From Serratia rubidaea (GTDB lineage: Bacteria; Pseudomonadota; Gammaproteobacteria; Enterobacterales; Enterobacteriaceae), in NCBI GenBank assembly GCA_901472405.1, contig LR590463.1, positions 3,534,001 to 3,598,000 of the forward strand: DNA of 64,000 nt, given 5' to 3'. A model generated the notes under the pieces. It worked only from the letters and a program-made list of their open reading frames with translations, searched no databases and was not told the DNA's origin. The translations under genes were made by a program, and so were the position numbers. Of the stretch, positions 31,937 through 44,684 are shown piece after piece. The first letter of the stretch is position 1, and each line of letters begins with the position of its first letter.

Positions 31937-32887
31937 ATGAACCAATTAGACGCACTCAAGCAGTTGACCGTAGTGGTTGCCGACAGCGGCGACATTGAGT
32001 CCATCCGCCAGTTCGAACCGGAAGATGCAACCACCAACCCTTCACTGATCCTGAAAGCTGCCGCGCTGCCGCAGTACAAGGCGCTGATTACCGAAGCACT
32101 GAACTACGCGCGCCAGCAGGGCGGCAACAAAGAAACCCAGCTGATCAACGCCTGCGACAAACTGGCGGTCAATATCGGCGTCGAAATTCTGAAAAGCGTG
32201 CCGGGCCGTATCTCCACCGAAGTGGACGCCCGCCTGTCCTTCGACCGCGGTATGTGCGTCACCAAGGCGCGCAAGCTGATCGCCATGTATCAGGAGCAAG
32301 GGATCGATAAGTCGCGCATCCTGATCAAACTGGCCGCCACCTGGGAAGGCATCAAGGCGGCGGAAGAGCTGGAAAAAGAAGGCATCAACACCAACCTGAC
32401 GCTGCTGTTCTCCTTCGCCCAGGCCCGCGCCTGCGCCGAAGCCGGCGTGTACCTGATCTCGCCGTTCGTCGGCCGTATCTATGACTGGTATCAGGCAAAA
32501 CAGCCGAGCGCCGACTACGACGTCGAGCAGGATCCGGGCGTGAAGTCCGTGCGTGATATCTATGAATACTATAAACAGCACCGCTATCAGACCGTGATCA
32601 TGGGCGCCAGCTTCCGCAAGGTTGAGCAGATCCTGGCGCTGGCCGGCTGCGACCGCCTGACCATCGCGCCAAACCTGCTGGAACAGCTGAAGCACAGCGA
32701 ACAGCCGGTTGAGCGCAAACTGACGCCGTCCACCGAAGGTTTCCATCAGCCGGCGCCGCTGGCCGAAGCAGAATTCCGCTGGTTGCATAATCAGGACGCG
32801 ATGGCGGTAGAAAAACTGGCCGAGGGCATCCGCCTGTTCGCCGTTGACCAGCAGAAGCTGGAAGACATGCTGGCCGCAGAACTGTAA
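31937..32887 (+). CDS. talA: Transaldolase A
   Basis: Pentose-phosphate enzyme transferring dihydroxyacetone from sedoheptulose 7-phosphate to glyceraldehyde 3-phosphate, giving erythrose 4-phosphate and fructose 6-phosphate. 316 residues. The Schiff-base lysine is Lys131 in [11 protein letters not shown], and the [10 protein letters not shown] motif is present. The sequence and gene neighbours (maeB, tktB, nudK) fit E. coli TalA better than TalB. It is 17 bp upstream of tktB. Confidence 0.94.
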   Translation: MNQLDALKQLTVVVADSGDIESIRQFEPEDATTNPSLILKAAALPQYKALITEALNYARQQGGNKETQLINACDKLAVNIGVEILKSVPGRISTEVDARLSFDRGMCVTKARKLIAMYQEQGIDKSRILIKLAATWEGIKAAEELEKEGINTNLTLLFSFAQARACAEAGVYLISPFVGRIYDWYQAKQPSADYDVEQDPGVKSVRDIYEYYKQHRYQTVIMGASFRKVEQILALAGCDRLTIAPNLLEQLKHSEQPVERKLTPSTEGFHQPAPLAEAEFRWLHNQDAMAVEKLAEGIRLFAVDQQKLEDMLAAEL

Positions 32888-32904
32888 TTATCCGGAGCTT
32901 TACT

Positions 32905-34898
32905 ATGTCTTCACGCAAAGAATTAGCCAACGCCATCCGCGCCCTCAGCATGGATGCCGTACAAAAAGCAAAATCCGGTCACCCGGGCGCCCCGATGGGT
33001 ATGGCCGATATCGCCGAAGTCCTGTGGCGCGACTACCTCAGCCACAACCCCACCAACCCGCACTGGGCCGATCGCGACCGCTTCGTCCTCTCCAACGGCC
33101 ATGGCTCCATGTTGATTTACAGCCTCCTGCATCTCACCGGCTATGACCTGCCGATGCGCGAGCTGGAAAACTTCCGTCAGCTGCACTCCAAAACCCCGGG
33201 CCACCCTGAGTACGGCTACACCGCCGGCGTCGAGACCACCACCGGTCCTCTCGGTCAGGGCATCGCCAACGCCGTCGGCTTCGCCATCGCCGAACGCACC
33301 CTGGCCGCCCAGTTCAACCGTCCGGGCCATGACATCGTCGACCACAACACCTACGTCTTTATGGGCGACGGCTGCATGATGGAAGGCATCTCCCACGAAG
33401 TCTGCTCCCTGGCCGGCACCCTCAAGCTCGGCAAGCTGACCGCCTTCTACGATGACAACGGCATCTCCATCGACGGCCACGTCGACGGCTGGTTCACCGA
33501 CGACACCGCCAAGCGCTTTGAAGCCTACGGCTGGCACGTGGTGCGCGGCGTGGACGGCCACGACGCCGACGCCATCAAGGCGGCGGTCGAGGAAGCCCGC
33601 AAGGTCACCGACAAGCCGTCCCTGCTGATGTGCAAGACCGTTATCGGCTTCGGCTCGCCGAACAAGGCCGGCACCCACGATTCCCACGGCGCGCCGCTGG
33701 GCGAGGCGAAGTGGCCGCCACCCGCGAGCAGCTGGGCTGGCACTACCCGCCGTTTGAAATCCCGCAGGACATCTACGCCCAGTGGGACGCCAAAGAGGCC
33801 GGTCAGGCGCGTGAAGCCGCCTGGAACGACAAGTTCGCCGCCTACGCGCAGGCCTTCCCTGAGCTGGCCGCCGAGTTCACCCGCCGCATGAGCGGCGAGC
33901 TGCCGGCCGACTGGCAGGCGCAGGCCAAGGCCTACGTCGAGCAGCTGCAGGCCAACCCGGCCAACATCGCCAGCCGCAAGGCGTCGCAGAACGCGCTGGA
34001 AGCCTTCGGCAAACTGCTGCCGGAATTCCTCGGCGGCTCCGCCGACCTGGCGCCGAGCAACCTGACCATGTGGTCCGGCTCCAAACCGCTGAACGAAGAC
34101 CCGGCGGGCAACTACATCCACTACGGCGTGCGCGAGTTCGGCATGACCGCCATCACCAACGGCATCGCGCTGCACGGCGGCTTCCTGCCGTACTCGGCGA
34201 CCTTCCTGATGTTTGTGGAATACGCGCGTAACGCGGTGCGCATGGCGGCGCTGATGAAGCAGCGCAACGTGTTCGTCTACACCCACGACTCCATCGGTCT
34301 GGGCGAAGACGGCCCGACCCACCAGCCGGTGGAGCAGCTGGCCAGCCTGCGCGTCACGCCGAACATGAGCACCTGGCGTCCGTGCGACCAGGTGGAGTCG
34401 GCGATTGCCTGGCAGTACGCCATCGAGCGCAACGACGGCCCGACGGCGCTGATTTTCTCGCGTCAGAACCTGGCGCAGCAGCCGCGCAGCGCAGAGCAGC
34501 TGGCGAACGTGTATCGCGGCGCCTACGTGCTGCAGGACTGCGACGGCACGCCGGACGTTATCCTGATTGCCACCGGCTCGGAAGTGGAGCTGGCGGTCGA
34601 GGCGGCGGGTCAGCTGACCGCAGCGGGCCGCAAGGCGCGCGTGGTGTCGATGCCGTCAACCGACACGTTCGACAAGCAGGATGCGGCCTACCGCGAAGCG
34701 GTGCTGCCGGCGGCGGTAACGGCGCGGGTGGCGATTGAAGCGGGCATTGCGGACTACTGGCTGAAGTACACCGGCCTGAACGGCGCGGTGGTGGGCATGA
34801 CCACCTTCGGCGAGTCGGCGCCGGCGGACCAGCTGTTCAAGGAGTTCGGCTTCACCGTGGAGAACGTGGTGGCGCAAGCTCAGGCGCTGCTGAAGTAA
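32905..34898 (+). CDS. tktB: Transketolase (TktB-like; frame interrupted once)
   Basis: Thiamine-diphosphate enzyme of the non-oxidative pentose phosphate pathway, about 664 residues. The ThDP site [12 protein letters not shown], the [12 protein letters not shown] start, and the pyrimidine-domain [15 protein letters not shown] are all present. An apparent one-base deletion near 33705-33708 splits the gene between GAPLGEA and [11 protein letters not shown]; the total length agrees. The name follows the talA-tktB order of E. coli. Confidence 0.93.
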
Positions 34899-34920
34899 CC
34901 GGCGGATTATAGCCATAATA

Positions 34921-35091
34921 AAGGCGCCCTTGCGGCGCCTCAGGCTGCTGACAAAGCCTGTTATTAGGGAGAGCGTGGCGATGGGGTCGTAGCGGCGTAA
35001 GCCGCCGGAGTGCCCCTCGTTAGGCTAGGCCCGAGTATCTCGGACTCTCAGACCACTTTGTCATCAACCTCAAGGCGCCCTTGCGGCGCCT
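34921..35091. mobile_element. MITE-like insertion flanked by a duplicated terminator hairpin
   Basis: Two identical 20-bp copies of the tktB terminator hairpin (34921-34940 and 35072-35091, each AAGGCGCC...GGCGCCT) flank a 131-bp non-coding segment. The segment's ends are imperfect inverted repeats: GGCTGCTGACAAAG at its left and, read in reverse, GGTTGATGACAAAG at its right. It has several internal short palindromes and no gene. This is the layout of a miniature inverted-repeat element that duplicated its target. Confidence 0.6.
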
Positions 35092-35096
35092 TTTTC
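35072..35096 (+). terminator. tktB terminator (functional copy)
   Basis: AAGGCGCC / GGCGCCTT stem, loop CTTGC, followed by five T and CG. The upstream copy at 34921 has the stem but no T tract. Confidence 0.75.
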
Positions 35097-35103
35097 GTTT
35101 GCC

Positions 35104-35676
35104 TTACATCAGATTATGCAGCTGCAGATACTGCAGCAGCATAATGGTCTTACCGTCCTTGATGCGGCCGTCGGCGATCATGGCGATGGCTTCACTAAAC
35201 GGCAGCTCGACCACCTCAATATCCTCATCCTCAATACCGCCGCCGACCGTACGGCGCTGTTCGTCACGATATTCAGCGATAAAGAAATGGACGATCTCGG
35301 TCACGCCGCCCGGTGACATATAGGCCTCGAATACCTTTTGCGCCTTATCCACCTGAAAACCGGTTTCTTCCATCGCTTCACGACGCACGCAGTATTCCGG
35401 CGCATCTCCCTCCAACAGGCCGGCGCAGGCTTCCAGCAGCATACCGCTCTCATTGCCGTTGACGTAGGTTGGCATGCGGAACTGATTAATCAGCACAACG
35501 CTGCCCTTCTCCCGGTTGTATAACAAAATCGTCGCGCCGTTGCCGCGGTCATACACTTCCCGCACCTGCTGAACGACGCCGCCGTTCTTACGCTGTAAAT
35601 CAAAAGTATATTTATTAAGCACCGACCAACTGTCGGCGAGCAGTTCTTTTTTTACATTCCCTATTATTGCGGACAT
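35104..35676 (-). CDS. nudK: GDP-mannose pyrophosphatase NudK
   Basis: Nudix hydrolase of 190 residues that acts on GDP-mannose and related sugar nucleotides. The Nudix box is complete: [19 protein letters not shown] followed by TGF. The start at 35676 ([11 protein letters not shown]) is preferred over an ATG six codons upstream because it gives the usual N-terminus. E. coli also has it just downstream of tktB. Confidence 0.92.
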   Translation of the reverse strand: MSAIIGNVKKELLADSWSVLNKYTFDLQRKNGGVVQQVREVYDRGNGATILLYNREKGSVVLINQFRMPTYVNGNESGMLLEACAGLLEGDAPEYCVRREAMEETGFQVDKAQKVFEAYMSPGGVTEIVHFFIAEYRDEQRRTVGGGIEDEDIEVVELPFSEAIAMIADGRIKDGKTIMLLQYLQLHNLM

Positions 35677-35744
35677 ACACCCTTCTTTGGTCACTTTTCA
35701 TTGCTGCAAAATTTCACGTCGCTACGGTAGCAAAAAATGCCTCA

Positions 35745-35769
35745 TAAAAAACCCCGCCTAAGCGGGGTT
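35745..35769 (-). terminator. Terminator of the nap operon
   Basis: Stem AACCCCGC / GCGGGGTT with loop CTAA; read on the minus strand it is followed by a run of T. It lies 17 bp after the napC stop. Confidence 0.85.
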
Positions 35770-35785
35770 CAGCACGATAAAGCGC

Positions 35786-36394
35786 TTAAAAGCCGTTTGG
35801 CACCTCGCGCATATCCGGCAGTTTATGGGCGATGCCCTTATGGCAGTCGATACAGGTTTTCCCTTCGCTAATCGCCTTGTCATGCATTTTGGCCGCCACG
35901 GTTTTTTGCGCGGTGAAATCCATATATTCGAAGTTATGGCAGTTGCGGCACTCCTGCGAATTATTGGCTTTCATACGCGCCCACTCGTTGCTCGCCATCG
36001 CCAGACGGTGGCTTTCAAACTTCTGCGGCGTGTCGATCAGGCCGAATATCTTGGCGTACAGCTCCTTGCTGGCCTTCAGCTTACGCAGCATTTTCGGCCC
36101 CCACTCATGCGGCACGTGGCAATCCGGACAGGTGGCGCGCACCCCGCTGCGGTTATTGTAGTGCACGGTTTCCATATACTCTTCGTACACGTTTTCACGC
36201 ATTTCATGGCAGCTGATGCAGAACTGCTCGGTGTTCGCCACCTCCATCCCGGTGTTGAAACCACCCCAGAACAGGATCCCGGCGACAAAGCCCAGTAGCA
36301 GCAAAGTGCCCAGCGCCAGCCGGCTCGGCCTGCGCCACCACTGCCACAGACGGCGAATCGGCCCCGGTTTCTTATCAGTATTACGTTCGGCCAT
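35786..36394 (-). CDS. napC: Tetrahaem c-type cytochrome NapC
   Basis: Membrane-anchored quinol dehydrogenase that passes electrons from menaquinol to NapAB. 202 residues: one N-terminal membrane anchor (about 24-44) and four CxxCH haem sites (CISCH, CPDCH, CRNCH, CIDCH). It is the last gene of napFDAGHBC. Confidence 0.96.
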   Translation of the reverse strand: MAERNTDKKPGPIRRLWQWWRRPSRLALGTLLLLGFVAGILFWGGFNTGMEVANTEQFCISCHEMRENVYEEYMETVHYNNRSGVRATCPDCHVPHEWGPKMLRKLKASKELYAKIFGLIDTPQKFESHRLAMASNEWARMKANNSQECRNCHNFEYMDFTAQKTVAAKMHDKAISEGKTCIDCHKGIAHKLPDMREVPNGF

Positions 36395-36405
36395 AGTTCC
36401 TCCGG

Positions 36406-36855
36406 TTATTTGCCAAAGCCGGGCAACGGCTCAAAGTTGTTGCCGACAATCGGCGCCGCGTCGGTTTGCGGCACATGGCACTGCAGGCAGAAATAGCGAC
36501 GCGGCGCGACGTCGCCGCGCACCTTGCCGTCGCTGTCGATAAAGTGCGTCGGGCTGATGCGCGGCGCGCCGGTGGTGCGGTAGTGCTCAACGCCGTGGCA
36601 CTGCAGACAGCGGTTGGTGTTTTTACTCACCTGATAGCCGTCGATGCTGTGCGGGATCATCGGCGGCTGATTGACATAGTTAAGCGCCATGCGCTCTTGC
36701 TGCTTGGGCATGGTGATCTGCCCTTCGGCGGTGGCGGAGACCTCCGGCGACTGGCTGAGATCGACATCGCCGGCGGCAAAGGCGAAACCGGCCACGGCCA
36801 GAGACATCAGCGCCGCCCACAGGGCCCCGCGCTTTTTCAGTACGGTGCTGTTCAT
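36406..36855 (-). CDS. napB: Dihaem cytochrome NapB (small subunit of periplasmic nitrate reductase)
   Basis: Periplasmic electron-transfer subunit that reduces NapA. 149 residues with a signal peptide cleaved near AFAA, and two haem sites CLQCH (about residues 83 and 123). It overlaps napH by four bases and is 11 bp from napC. Confidence 0.96.
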   Translation of the reverse strand: MNSTVLKKRGALWAALMSLAVAGFAFAAGDVDLSQSPEVSATAEGQITMPKQQERMALNYVNQPPMIPHSIDGYQVSKNTNRCLQCHGVEHYRTTGAPRISPTHFIDSDGKVRGDVAPRRYFCLQCHVPQTDAAPIVGNNFEPLPGFGK

Positions 36856-37760
36856 TTTTTGGCTCCCGAAGAATGAAATTTGCTTGTTATTGTGAATACG
36901 TTTTCCGCGCAGACATCGATACAGCGCCCGCAGGCGATGCAGGCATCGCTGGCCACCTGCGGCGGGGCGTCGGGCGACAACAGCGGCTCGCGCAGGATCT
37001 GCGCCTCAGGGCAGACGTGGAAACAGTCCATACAGCGGGTGCATTGCTCCCGCTGCTGCGCGCTGATCTGCATAACACCCTGGCTGCCAATCACGCCGTA
37101 CATCGCGCCGACCGGGCACAGGTGGCCGCACCAGCCGTGCTCCACCACCAGCAGGTCGAACAGAAACAGCGCCAGCAGCAGCCAGACGCCGGCGCCAAAC
37201 GCCGCCGCCAGCCCGCGCAGCCAACCGACGGCATCGCCGGCGGCGCCGTGAATCAGGCCGCGTCCGGTGAGCGCCACCGGGTTGACCCACTCCCACAGCA
37301 GGCTGCCGCTGAGCGCGCTGCCTACCAGCACCATCAGCAAAATGCCGTAACGCAGCCGGCGCGACAGTGTGGCGGACTGGCGCAGCCCCAGCCGTCGCCG
37401 CAGCCAGGCCGCCAGATCGGTCAGCGGATTCAGCGGGCATACCCAGCCGCAGAACACCCGGTTGCCGATCAGGGCGTACGTCAGCACCACCGCCGCGCCG
37501 ACCCAGGTCAGCCAGGCCGGCCACTGCCCGGCCAGCAGGCTTTCCAGCATCATCAGCGGATCGGTGAGCGGCACGGTGTCAAGCAGCAGGCTGGCGCTGT
37601 AGTTGCCGCGCAGGATCCACACGCCCCACAGCGGGCCGGAGAGAAACATCAGTAAAATCAGCAGCTGACTGCAGCGCCGCAGGATCAAAAAACGGTGACT
37701 GCGCCACCAGCCGTGACGCAGACGCGCATCGCGGCCGGCCTGAGCAACCGGATTCGCCAT
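36852..37760 (-). CDS. napH: NapH, membrane ferredoxin-type quinol dehydrogenase component
   Basis: Inner-membrane iron-sulfur protein, 302 residues, that with NapG carries electrons from quinol to the nitrate reductase. About four hydrophobic segments; cytoplasmic CxxxCP motifs (CGWVCP, CGHLCP) and two 4Fe-4S clusters near the C-terminus (CTRCMDCFHVCP, CIACGRCIDVC). The start at 37760 overlaps the napG stop by one base (TAATG). Confidence 0.95.
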   Translation of the reverse strand: MANPVAQAGRDARLRHGWWRSHRFLILRRCSQLLILLMFLSGPLWGVWILRGNYSASLLLDTVPLTDPLMMLESLLAGQWPAWLTWVGAAVVLTYALIGNRVFCGWVCPLNPLTDLAAWLRRRLGLRQSATLSRRLRYGILLMVLVGSALSGSLLWEWVNPVALTGRGLIHGAAGDAVGWLRGLAAAFGAGVWLLLALFLFDLLVVEHGWCGHLCPVGAMYGVIGSQGVMQISAQQREQCTRCMDCFHVCPEAQILREPLLSPDAPPQVASDACIACGRCIDVCAENVFTITSKFHSSGAKK

Positions 37761-38511
37761 TATTTCCCCTCCCCGACGCCGTGCGCCGGCAGCTGGCCGC
37801 CTTCCGGCACCAGCGCCTGGCCGGCGCGCTGTTTCTCCTGCCAGCCCCAGCGGTAGTGGCCGCCCAGCTGGCCGCGCGCCAGCGACAGCGGCAGTACTTT
37901 TATCGCCGCCTCCTCCAACACGCAGGCCTGTTCGCACTTGCCGCAGCCGGTGCAGGCATCGCTGTGCACCGTCGGTAAAAACAGCGCATGCTTGCCGGTG
38001 CGCGGGTTGCGCTGCAGCTCCAGCGTGATGGCGGCGTCAATCTGCGGACAGACGCGGTAGCAGACATCGCAGCGCAGCCCCTGCCAGTTAAGGCAGTTTT
38101 CATGATCCAGCAGCACCGCCAGCCCCATCCGCGCCTGGTCGATATCGCTCAGTTGCGGATCGAGCGCGCCGCTCGGGCAGGCCGCCACGCAGGGAATGTC
38201 CTCACACATTTCACAGGGCACGTCGCGCGCGACAAAGTACGGCGTGCCCGCCGCCAGCGGCGACAGCAAGGTCGCCAGCTTCAGCGTCTGATACGGGCAG
38301 GCCTGCACGCATTGGCCGCAGCGAATGCAGGCGTTGACAAAATCCCCTTCCGCCAGCGCCCCCGGCGGACGCAGCGCCAGACCGTCGCGCGCCTGCGACT
38401 GACGCTGCTGCAACCCCAGCAGCGCCGCAATCCCTGCCAGCCCGGCGCGCTGCGCGCCGCATCCCGCAGGAAGCGACGACGCGCCGGGGCCTTGTCTCGT
38501 TGCCGGCTCAT
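37760..38511 (-). CDS. napG: NapG, periplasmic ferredoxin-type protein (frame interrupted once)
   Basis: Iron-sulfur electron carrier exported by Tat, about 250 residues. The start at 38511 gives a twin-arginine leader ([13 protein letters not shown]). After it the frame shifts by an apparent one-base deletion near 38441-38447 and continues [10 protein letters not shown]. Four 4Fe-4S motifs follow ([46 protein letters not shown]). It partners with NapH. Confidence 0.92.
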
Positions 38512-38519
38512 AGGCAGCC

Positions 38520-41000
<2,481 letters not shown>

Positions 41001-41004
<4 letters not shown>

Positions 41005-41273
41005 GGCATTACCTCACCTTGCTCATCCTGCTGGTGATAAACCAGCGACACCGCCAGCACGCCTTCCAGATTGCGCGCCGACTCAATTTTTTCCAGCAGC
41101 GCGCGCGAGTGCGCCGCCTGCATCACCACCGCCAGCTTGCCCTGTTCGCGATCCTGCGCCGCTATTTCGGTCTCCGGGATCGCCAACAGCGCGGGAACCA
41201 GCTGCGAAAACGCCGCCGGACGGGCCTGCACCAGCAGACCGCTGACGTGCCATTCGTTATTCATGATGTTCAC
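41001..41273 (-). CDS. napD: NapA maturation chaperone NapD
   Basis: Cytoplasmic chaperone of about 90 residues that binds the NapA Tat signal peptide and helps cofactor loading. The N-terminal [12 protein letters not shown] segment is typical. It overlaps napA by four bases. The start is either 41273 or the ATG nine bases downstream (MNNEWHV). Confidence 0.92.
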
Positions 41274-41751
41274 TCCGGGTTAGCGCCATGGCGCCGGTCG
41301 GACAAGGGGCGACGCAGGCTCCGCAGCCGCTGCAGGCCGCCGCCGTCAGCACGGGCTGCGCAATGCCGCCCAGGCGCGGCCGAAAACGGATCGCCCCGCT
41401 ATCGCAGCTGTCCTGACAGCTGCGGCACTCCACGCCCTGCAGCGCCAGACAGCGCGTTGAAACTTCCGGCTGCAGCCGCCACGGCCTCTCCGCCGCGACG
41501 TCAAACGCGCCCGCTTCACAGGCGTCGACGCAGCGGCGGCAAAAACTGCACTCCGCACGGGAAAAATCGATTTCCGGATAGCCGCCGCTGCCGGCGATCA
41601 GCATGCCGGTTTCACAGGCGTCGATACAGGCGTGACAGCGGCTGCAGCCGGCGATAAACGGGGCTTCCTCACGCGCCCAGGGCGGACGCTGTACGTTGGA
41701 GGGACGACGCCATTGTCCGCTGAGCAATCCGCGCCGCGACAGTCCGGCCAT
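41257..41751 (-). CDS. napF: NapF, cytoplasmic ferredoxin-type protein
   Basis: Iron-sulfur accessory protein of 164 residues, thought to act in NapA maturation. Three 4Fe-4S binding motifs are visible (CSRCHACIDACE, CSFCRRCVDACE, CSGCGACVAPCP). The start at 41751 (MAGLSRRGLLSG) is conserved; a longer start adds seven non-conserved residues. It overlaps napD by 17 bases and is the first gene of the nap operon. Confidence 0.94.
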   Translation of the reverse strand: MAGLSRRGLLSGQWRRPSNVQRPPWAREEAPFIAGCSRCHACIDACETGMLIAGSGGYPEIDFSRAECSFCRRCVDACEAGAFDVAAERPWRLQPEVSTRCLALQGVECRSCQDSCDSGAIRFRPRLGGIAQPVLTAAACSGCGACVAPCPTGAMALTRSEHHE

Positions 41752-42059
41752 GCTGCTTGTCCTTATAATCACTGTGTTTTTTTTGGCAGGGTAAAAATAG
41801 GGCTAATCATAGGGGTATATAATCACCCGAAAGGGGTAAACAGCGGGGTTCGTTGCGCCAGGTCAAATAAGTACGGAATATTGTTTAGCAACCCGCCGAC
41901 GGGCTGTTAGCGTAGGCGCGCCCGGCTACTACCGAAGGGGGGAGCGCCGGCAGGAATGAGAAGCGAAAGAAGGCGTTCGGATATGGGGCATCATCCGGCA
42001 AAACGGGGCTTTTTATCGACTCGATCAATGCATAGGCTTTAATATAAATAAAATATATC
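41752..42059 (-). promoter_or_regulatory. nap operon upstream region with two NarL/NarP-type heptamers
   Basis: About 308 bp without a gene. On the minus strand two TACCCCT heptamers fit the NarL/NarP consensus TACYYMT (plus positions 41832-41838 and 41811-41817). They lie 60-90 bp upstream of napF, as direct copies, not the 7-2-7 inverted pair preferred by NarP. An FNR site was sought but only a half-match was seen near 42022. Confidence 0.4.
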
Positions 42060-42186
42060 TATACCCGCCATACTTTAAGCTGCAGGCGCGTTGGCTACGC
42101 TCAGTCACCTGAATCACTGACCGGTGTAAACTCAGCGGGGTTCCTTCCCTTGCCGCCCGCCTGCCACTCGAAGTATTCAGGGTATA
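42060..42186. repeat. ERIC (IRU) repeat element, reverse orientation
   Basis: About 127 bp with ERIC termini: TATACCCGCCATACTTTAAG at the left and, in reverse, the CCCTGAATACTTCGAGTGGC end at the right. The core contains the usual palindrome (CAGTCACCTGAATCACTGACC). It ends 41 bp before the proposed narQ start. Confidence 0.85.
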
Positions 42187-42227
42187 TTTCCCTACAATCC
42201 ACTGGCTTAGCCGATAAGGATCCGTGT

Positions 42228-43910
42228 TTGCTTGTTAAACGCTCCGTCACCCGCAGCCTGGCCAAGGCCCTGATCGCCATTGTCGCCCTGTCGGTTCTTT
42301 CCACCGGCCTGGCGCTGACCACCGTCGCCGACAGCCTGCGCGACGCCGAAGCGGTGAATATCGCCGGTTCGCTGCGCATGCAGAGCTACCGCCTGGCGTA
42401 TGATCTAACGCAGAACAGCGCGGCGCTGCCGCAGCATCTGCGCCACTACCGCCAGTCGCTGCAGGCGCCGGCGCTGCAAAAACTCAGCCGCTTTTACGTA
42501 CCGGCCGACGTGCGCGATAAATACCGGGCGCTGCAGCAGGCCTGGCAGCCGCTGGAGCAGCATATCCGCGCCGGCCGCGCGCCGGCGTATCAGGCCAGCG
42601 TGGTTGATTACGTCAACCAGATCGACCACTTCGTGCTGGCGCTGCAGCGCTATTCGGAAATCAAGCTGGCGATCGTCGCCGCGTTCAGCGTACTCGGCTA
42701 TATCACCATTATCGCGCTGGTGCTGTTTTGTATCCGCCTGATGCGCAAACAGGTGGTGGCGCCGCTCAGGCAACTGGTGGCGGCCAGCCAGCAGATCCAG
42801 CAGCGCGACTTTAACCACGCGCCGCTGGACGTAACGCTGCCGAACGAGCTGGGCGTGCTGTCGCAGGCGTTTACCGCCATGTCCGACGAACTCTCCCGTC
42901 TGTATCGCTCGCTGGAGCACAAGGTGCAGGAAAAAACCGAACGTCTGCAGCAGGCCAATAAATCGCTGGAGGTGATGTACGGCTGTTCACAGGCGCTGAG
43001 CAGCGGCCAGATCGACCGCCACGCCTTTGAAAAAGTGCTGCATATCGTGCGCCAGAGCGAACAGCTCCGCTGCCTGCGGCTCAACGTGCAGGACGGGCAG
43101 AGCCCCTGGCAGCTGAGCAGCGGCGTCCCGCAGGAGGATGTCGAGTGGCAGCAGCTGACCATCAGCCAGGAGCAGCAGCCGCTGGGGCAGCTCTGCTGGC
43201 AGCCGCGCCAGCAGGCGGCCAACCCGCACCTGATGCAAAGCGTGGCGAACATGCTCGGCCGCGGCCTCTACTTCAACCGTACGCAAAAGCAGCATATGCA
43301 GTTTTTACTGATGGAGGAGCGCGCCACCATCGCCCGCGAACTGCACGACTCGCTGGCGCAGGCGCTGGCGTTTCTGCGTATTCAGATGACGCTGCTGAAG
43401 CGCACCCTGCCCGCCGGCCCGTCACAGGCGCAGAGCATCATCGACGACTTCGACCAGGCGCTGGCCGACGCCAACCGTCAGCTGCGCGAGCTGCTGGCCA
43501 CCTTCCGCCTGAGTATTCAGGACGCCGACCTGAACACCGCGCTGCAGCAGCTGCTGGCGCCATTAAAAGTTCTGACCCAGGCGCGGATTCAGTTACACTG
43601 TGAGCTGCCTTCGCAGGCGCTGAATGCGCAGCAGCAGGTGCACGCGCTGCAGATCGTGCGTGAAGCGGTGCTCAACGCAATTAAGCATGCCGATGCGCAG
43701 GATATCGTTATCCGCTGCGGTAAAACCGCAGGCGGCGATAACCAGATCACCATTACCGACAACGGCTGCGGCATTGCCAGCCTTGATGAGCCGGAAGGCC
43801 ATTACGGGCTGAATATCATGAACGAGCGCGCCGCCCGCCTTGGCGGAACATTACGCATTGCCCGTGGTCAACAGAGCGGGACGGAAGTCAGTTTGTCTTT
43901 TCCGGCATAA
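42228..43910 (+). CDS. narQ: Nitrate/nitrite sensor histidine kinase NarQ
   Basis: Inner-membrane sensor of nitrate and nitrite that phosphorylates NarP. I chose the TTG start at 42228 (LLVKRSVTRSLAKAL) because E. coli NarQ begins MIVKRPVSASLA and ATAAGGA lies 8 bp upstream; in-frame starts further upstream lie in an ERIC repeat. 560 residues: TM1, periplasmic P-box DAEAVNIAGSLRMQSYRLAY, TM2 (about 150-170), HAMP, a Cys-containing linker, the HisKA_3 box RATIARELHDSLAQ, and the ATPase domain (DNGCGIA, GHYGLNIM). The frame is intact. Confidence 0.93.
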   Translation: MLVKRSVTRSLAKALIAIVALSVLSTGLALTTVADSLRDAEAVNIAGSLRMQSYRLAYDLTQNSAALPQHLRHYRQSLQAPALQKLSRFYVPADVRDKYRALQQAWQPLEQHIRAGRAPAYQASVVDYVNQIDHFVLALQRYSEIKLAIVAAFSVLGYITIIALVLFCIRLMRKQVVAPLRQLVAASQQIQQRDFNHAPLDVTLPNELGVLSQAFTAMSDELSRLYRSLEHKVQEKTERLQQANKSLEVMYGCSQALSSGQIDRHAFEKVLHIVRQSEQLRCLRLNVQDGQSPWQLSSGVPQEDVEWQQLTISQEQQPLGQLCWQPRQQAANPHLMQSVANMLGRGLYFNRTQKQHMQFLLMEERATIARELHDSLAQALAFLRIQMTLLKRTLPAGPSQAQSIIDDFDQALADANRQLRELLATFRLSIQDADLNTALQQLLAPLKVLTQARIQLHCELPSQALNAQQQVHALQIVREAVLNAIKHADAQDIVIRCGKTAGGDNQITITDNGCGIASLDEPEGHYGLNIMNERAARLGGTLRIARGQQSGTEVSLSFPA

Positions 43911-44031
43911 TTAACCGCCTGACGGTAAAAAGGCGCGCCAGGCGCCAAAAACTTCTATTTTTTATAAGATTCAGCCCTATCGTGCCGATACTCATAGCGG
44001 CGCGGCTTGACACCTGACAGGGAGCCATTTC

Positions 44032-44665
44032 ATGGTGATGCAAAAATTATAAGGTAATGATCGTCGACGACCATCCGCTGATGCGACGCGGCATCAAACA
44101 GCTGCTGGGGCTGGATCCGCAGTTCAGCACCATCGCTGAAGCCAGCAACGGCAATGAGGCCATTGCGCTGGCGGCGCAGAAACAGCCGGACATCATCCTG
44201 CTGGATTTGAACATGAAAGGGCTGTCCGGGCTGGATACCCTGAAGGCGCTGCGTGACGACGGCGTCGACGCGCGCATCGTGGTGCTGACGGTATCGGACG
44301 CGCGCAGCGACGTGTACGCCCTGATCGACGCCGGCGCGGACGGCTATCTGCTCAAAGACAGCGAGCCGGAACAGCTGCTGGAAGATATCCGCGCGGCGGC
44401 GGAAGGCAACAATGTGATCAGCGAGGCGATCGCCGGCTACCTCGCCTCGCGCAGCGAACAGCACAACCCGTTCGCCGAACTGACCGAACGCGAGCTGGAC
44501 GTGCTGCAGGAAGTGGCGCGCGGCATGTCAAACAAAGAGGTGGCGGCGCAGCTGCATATTTCCGAAGAGACGGTGAAGGTGCATATCCGCAATATGCTGC
44601 GCAAGCTGGATGTCCGTTCGCGCGTCGCCGCCACGGTGATGTACCTGGAACACAAAAGTCAGTAA
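44032..44665 (+). CDS. narP: Nitrate/nitrite response regulator NarP (N-terminal frame problem)
   Basis: Response regulator with receiver (phospho-Asp in IILLDLNMKG) and LuxR-type HTH (LTERELDVLQEVARGMSNKEVA). The continuous frame begins only at 44057 (MIVDDHP), with no room for a ribosome site. An ATG at 44032 with GGGAG 7 bp upstream gives MVMQK, and joins the frame as MVMQKYKVMIVDDHP if one base is extra at 44041-44050. I take this as the true start. About 210 residues. Position after narQ and downstream of the nap promoter supports NarP, not NarL. Confidence 0.85.
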
Positions 44666-44684
44666 TGCAACGGGCCGCAGCCCA

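Noticed and set aside
41752..42059. FNR site for the nap promoter
   Set aside because: Only a half-site match (ATCAA near 42025) was found; not enough to call.
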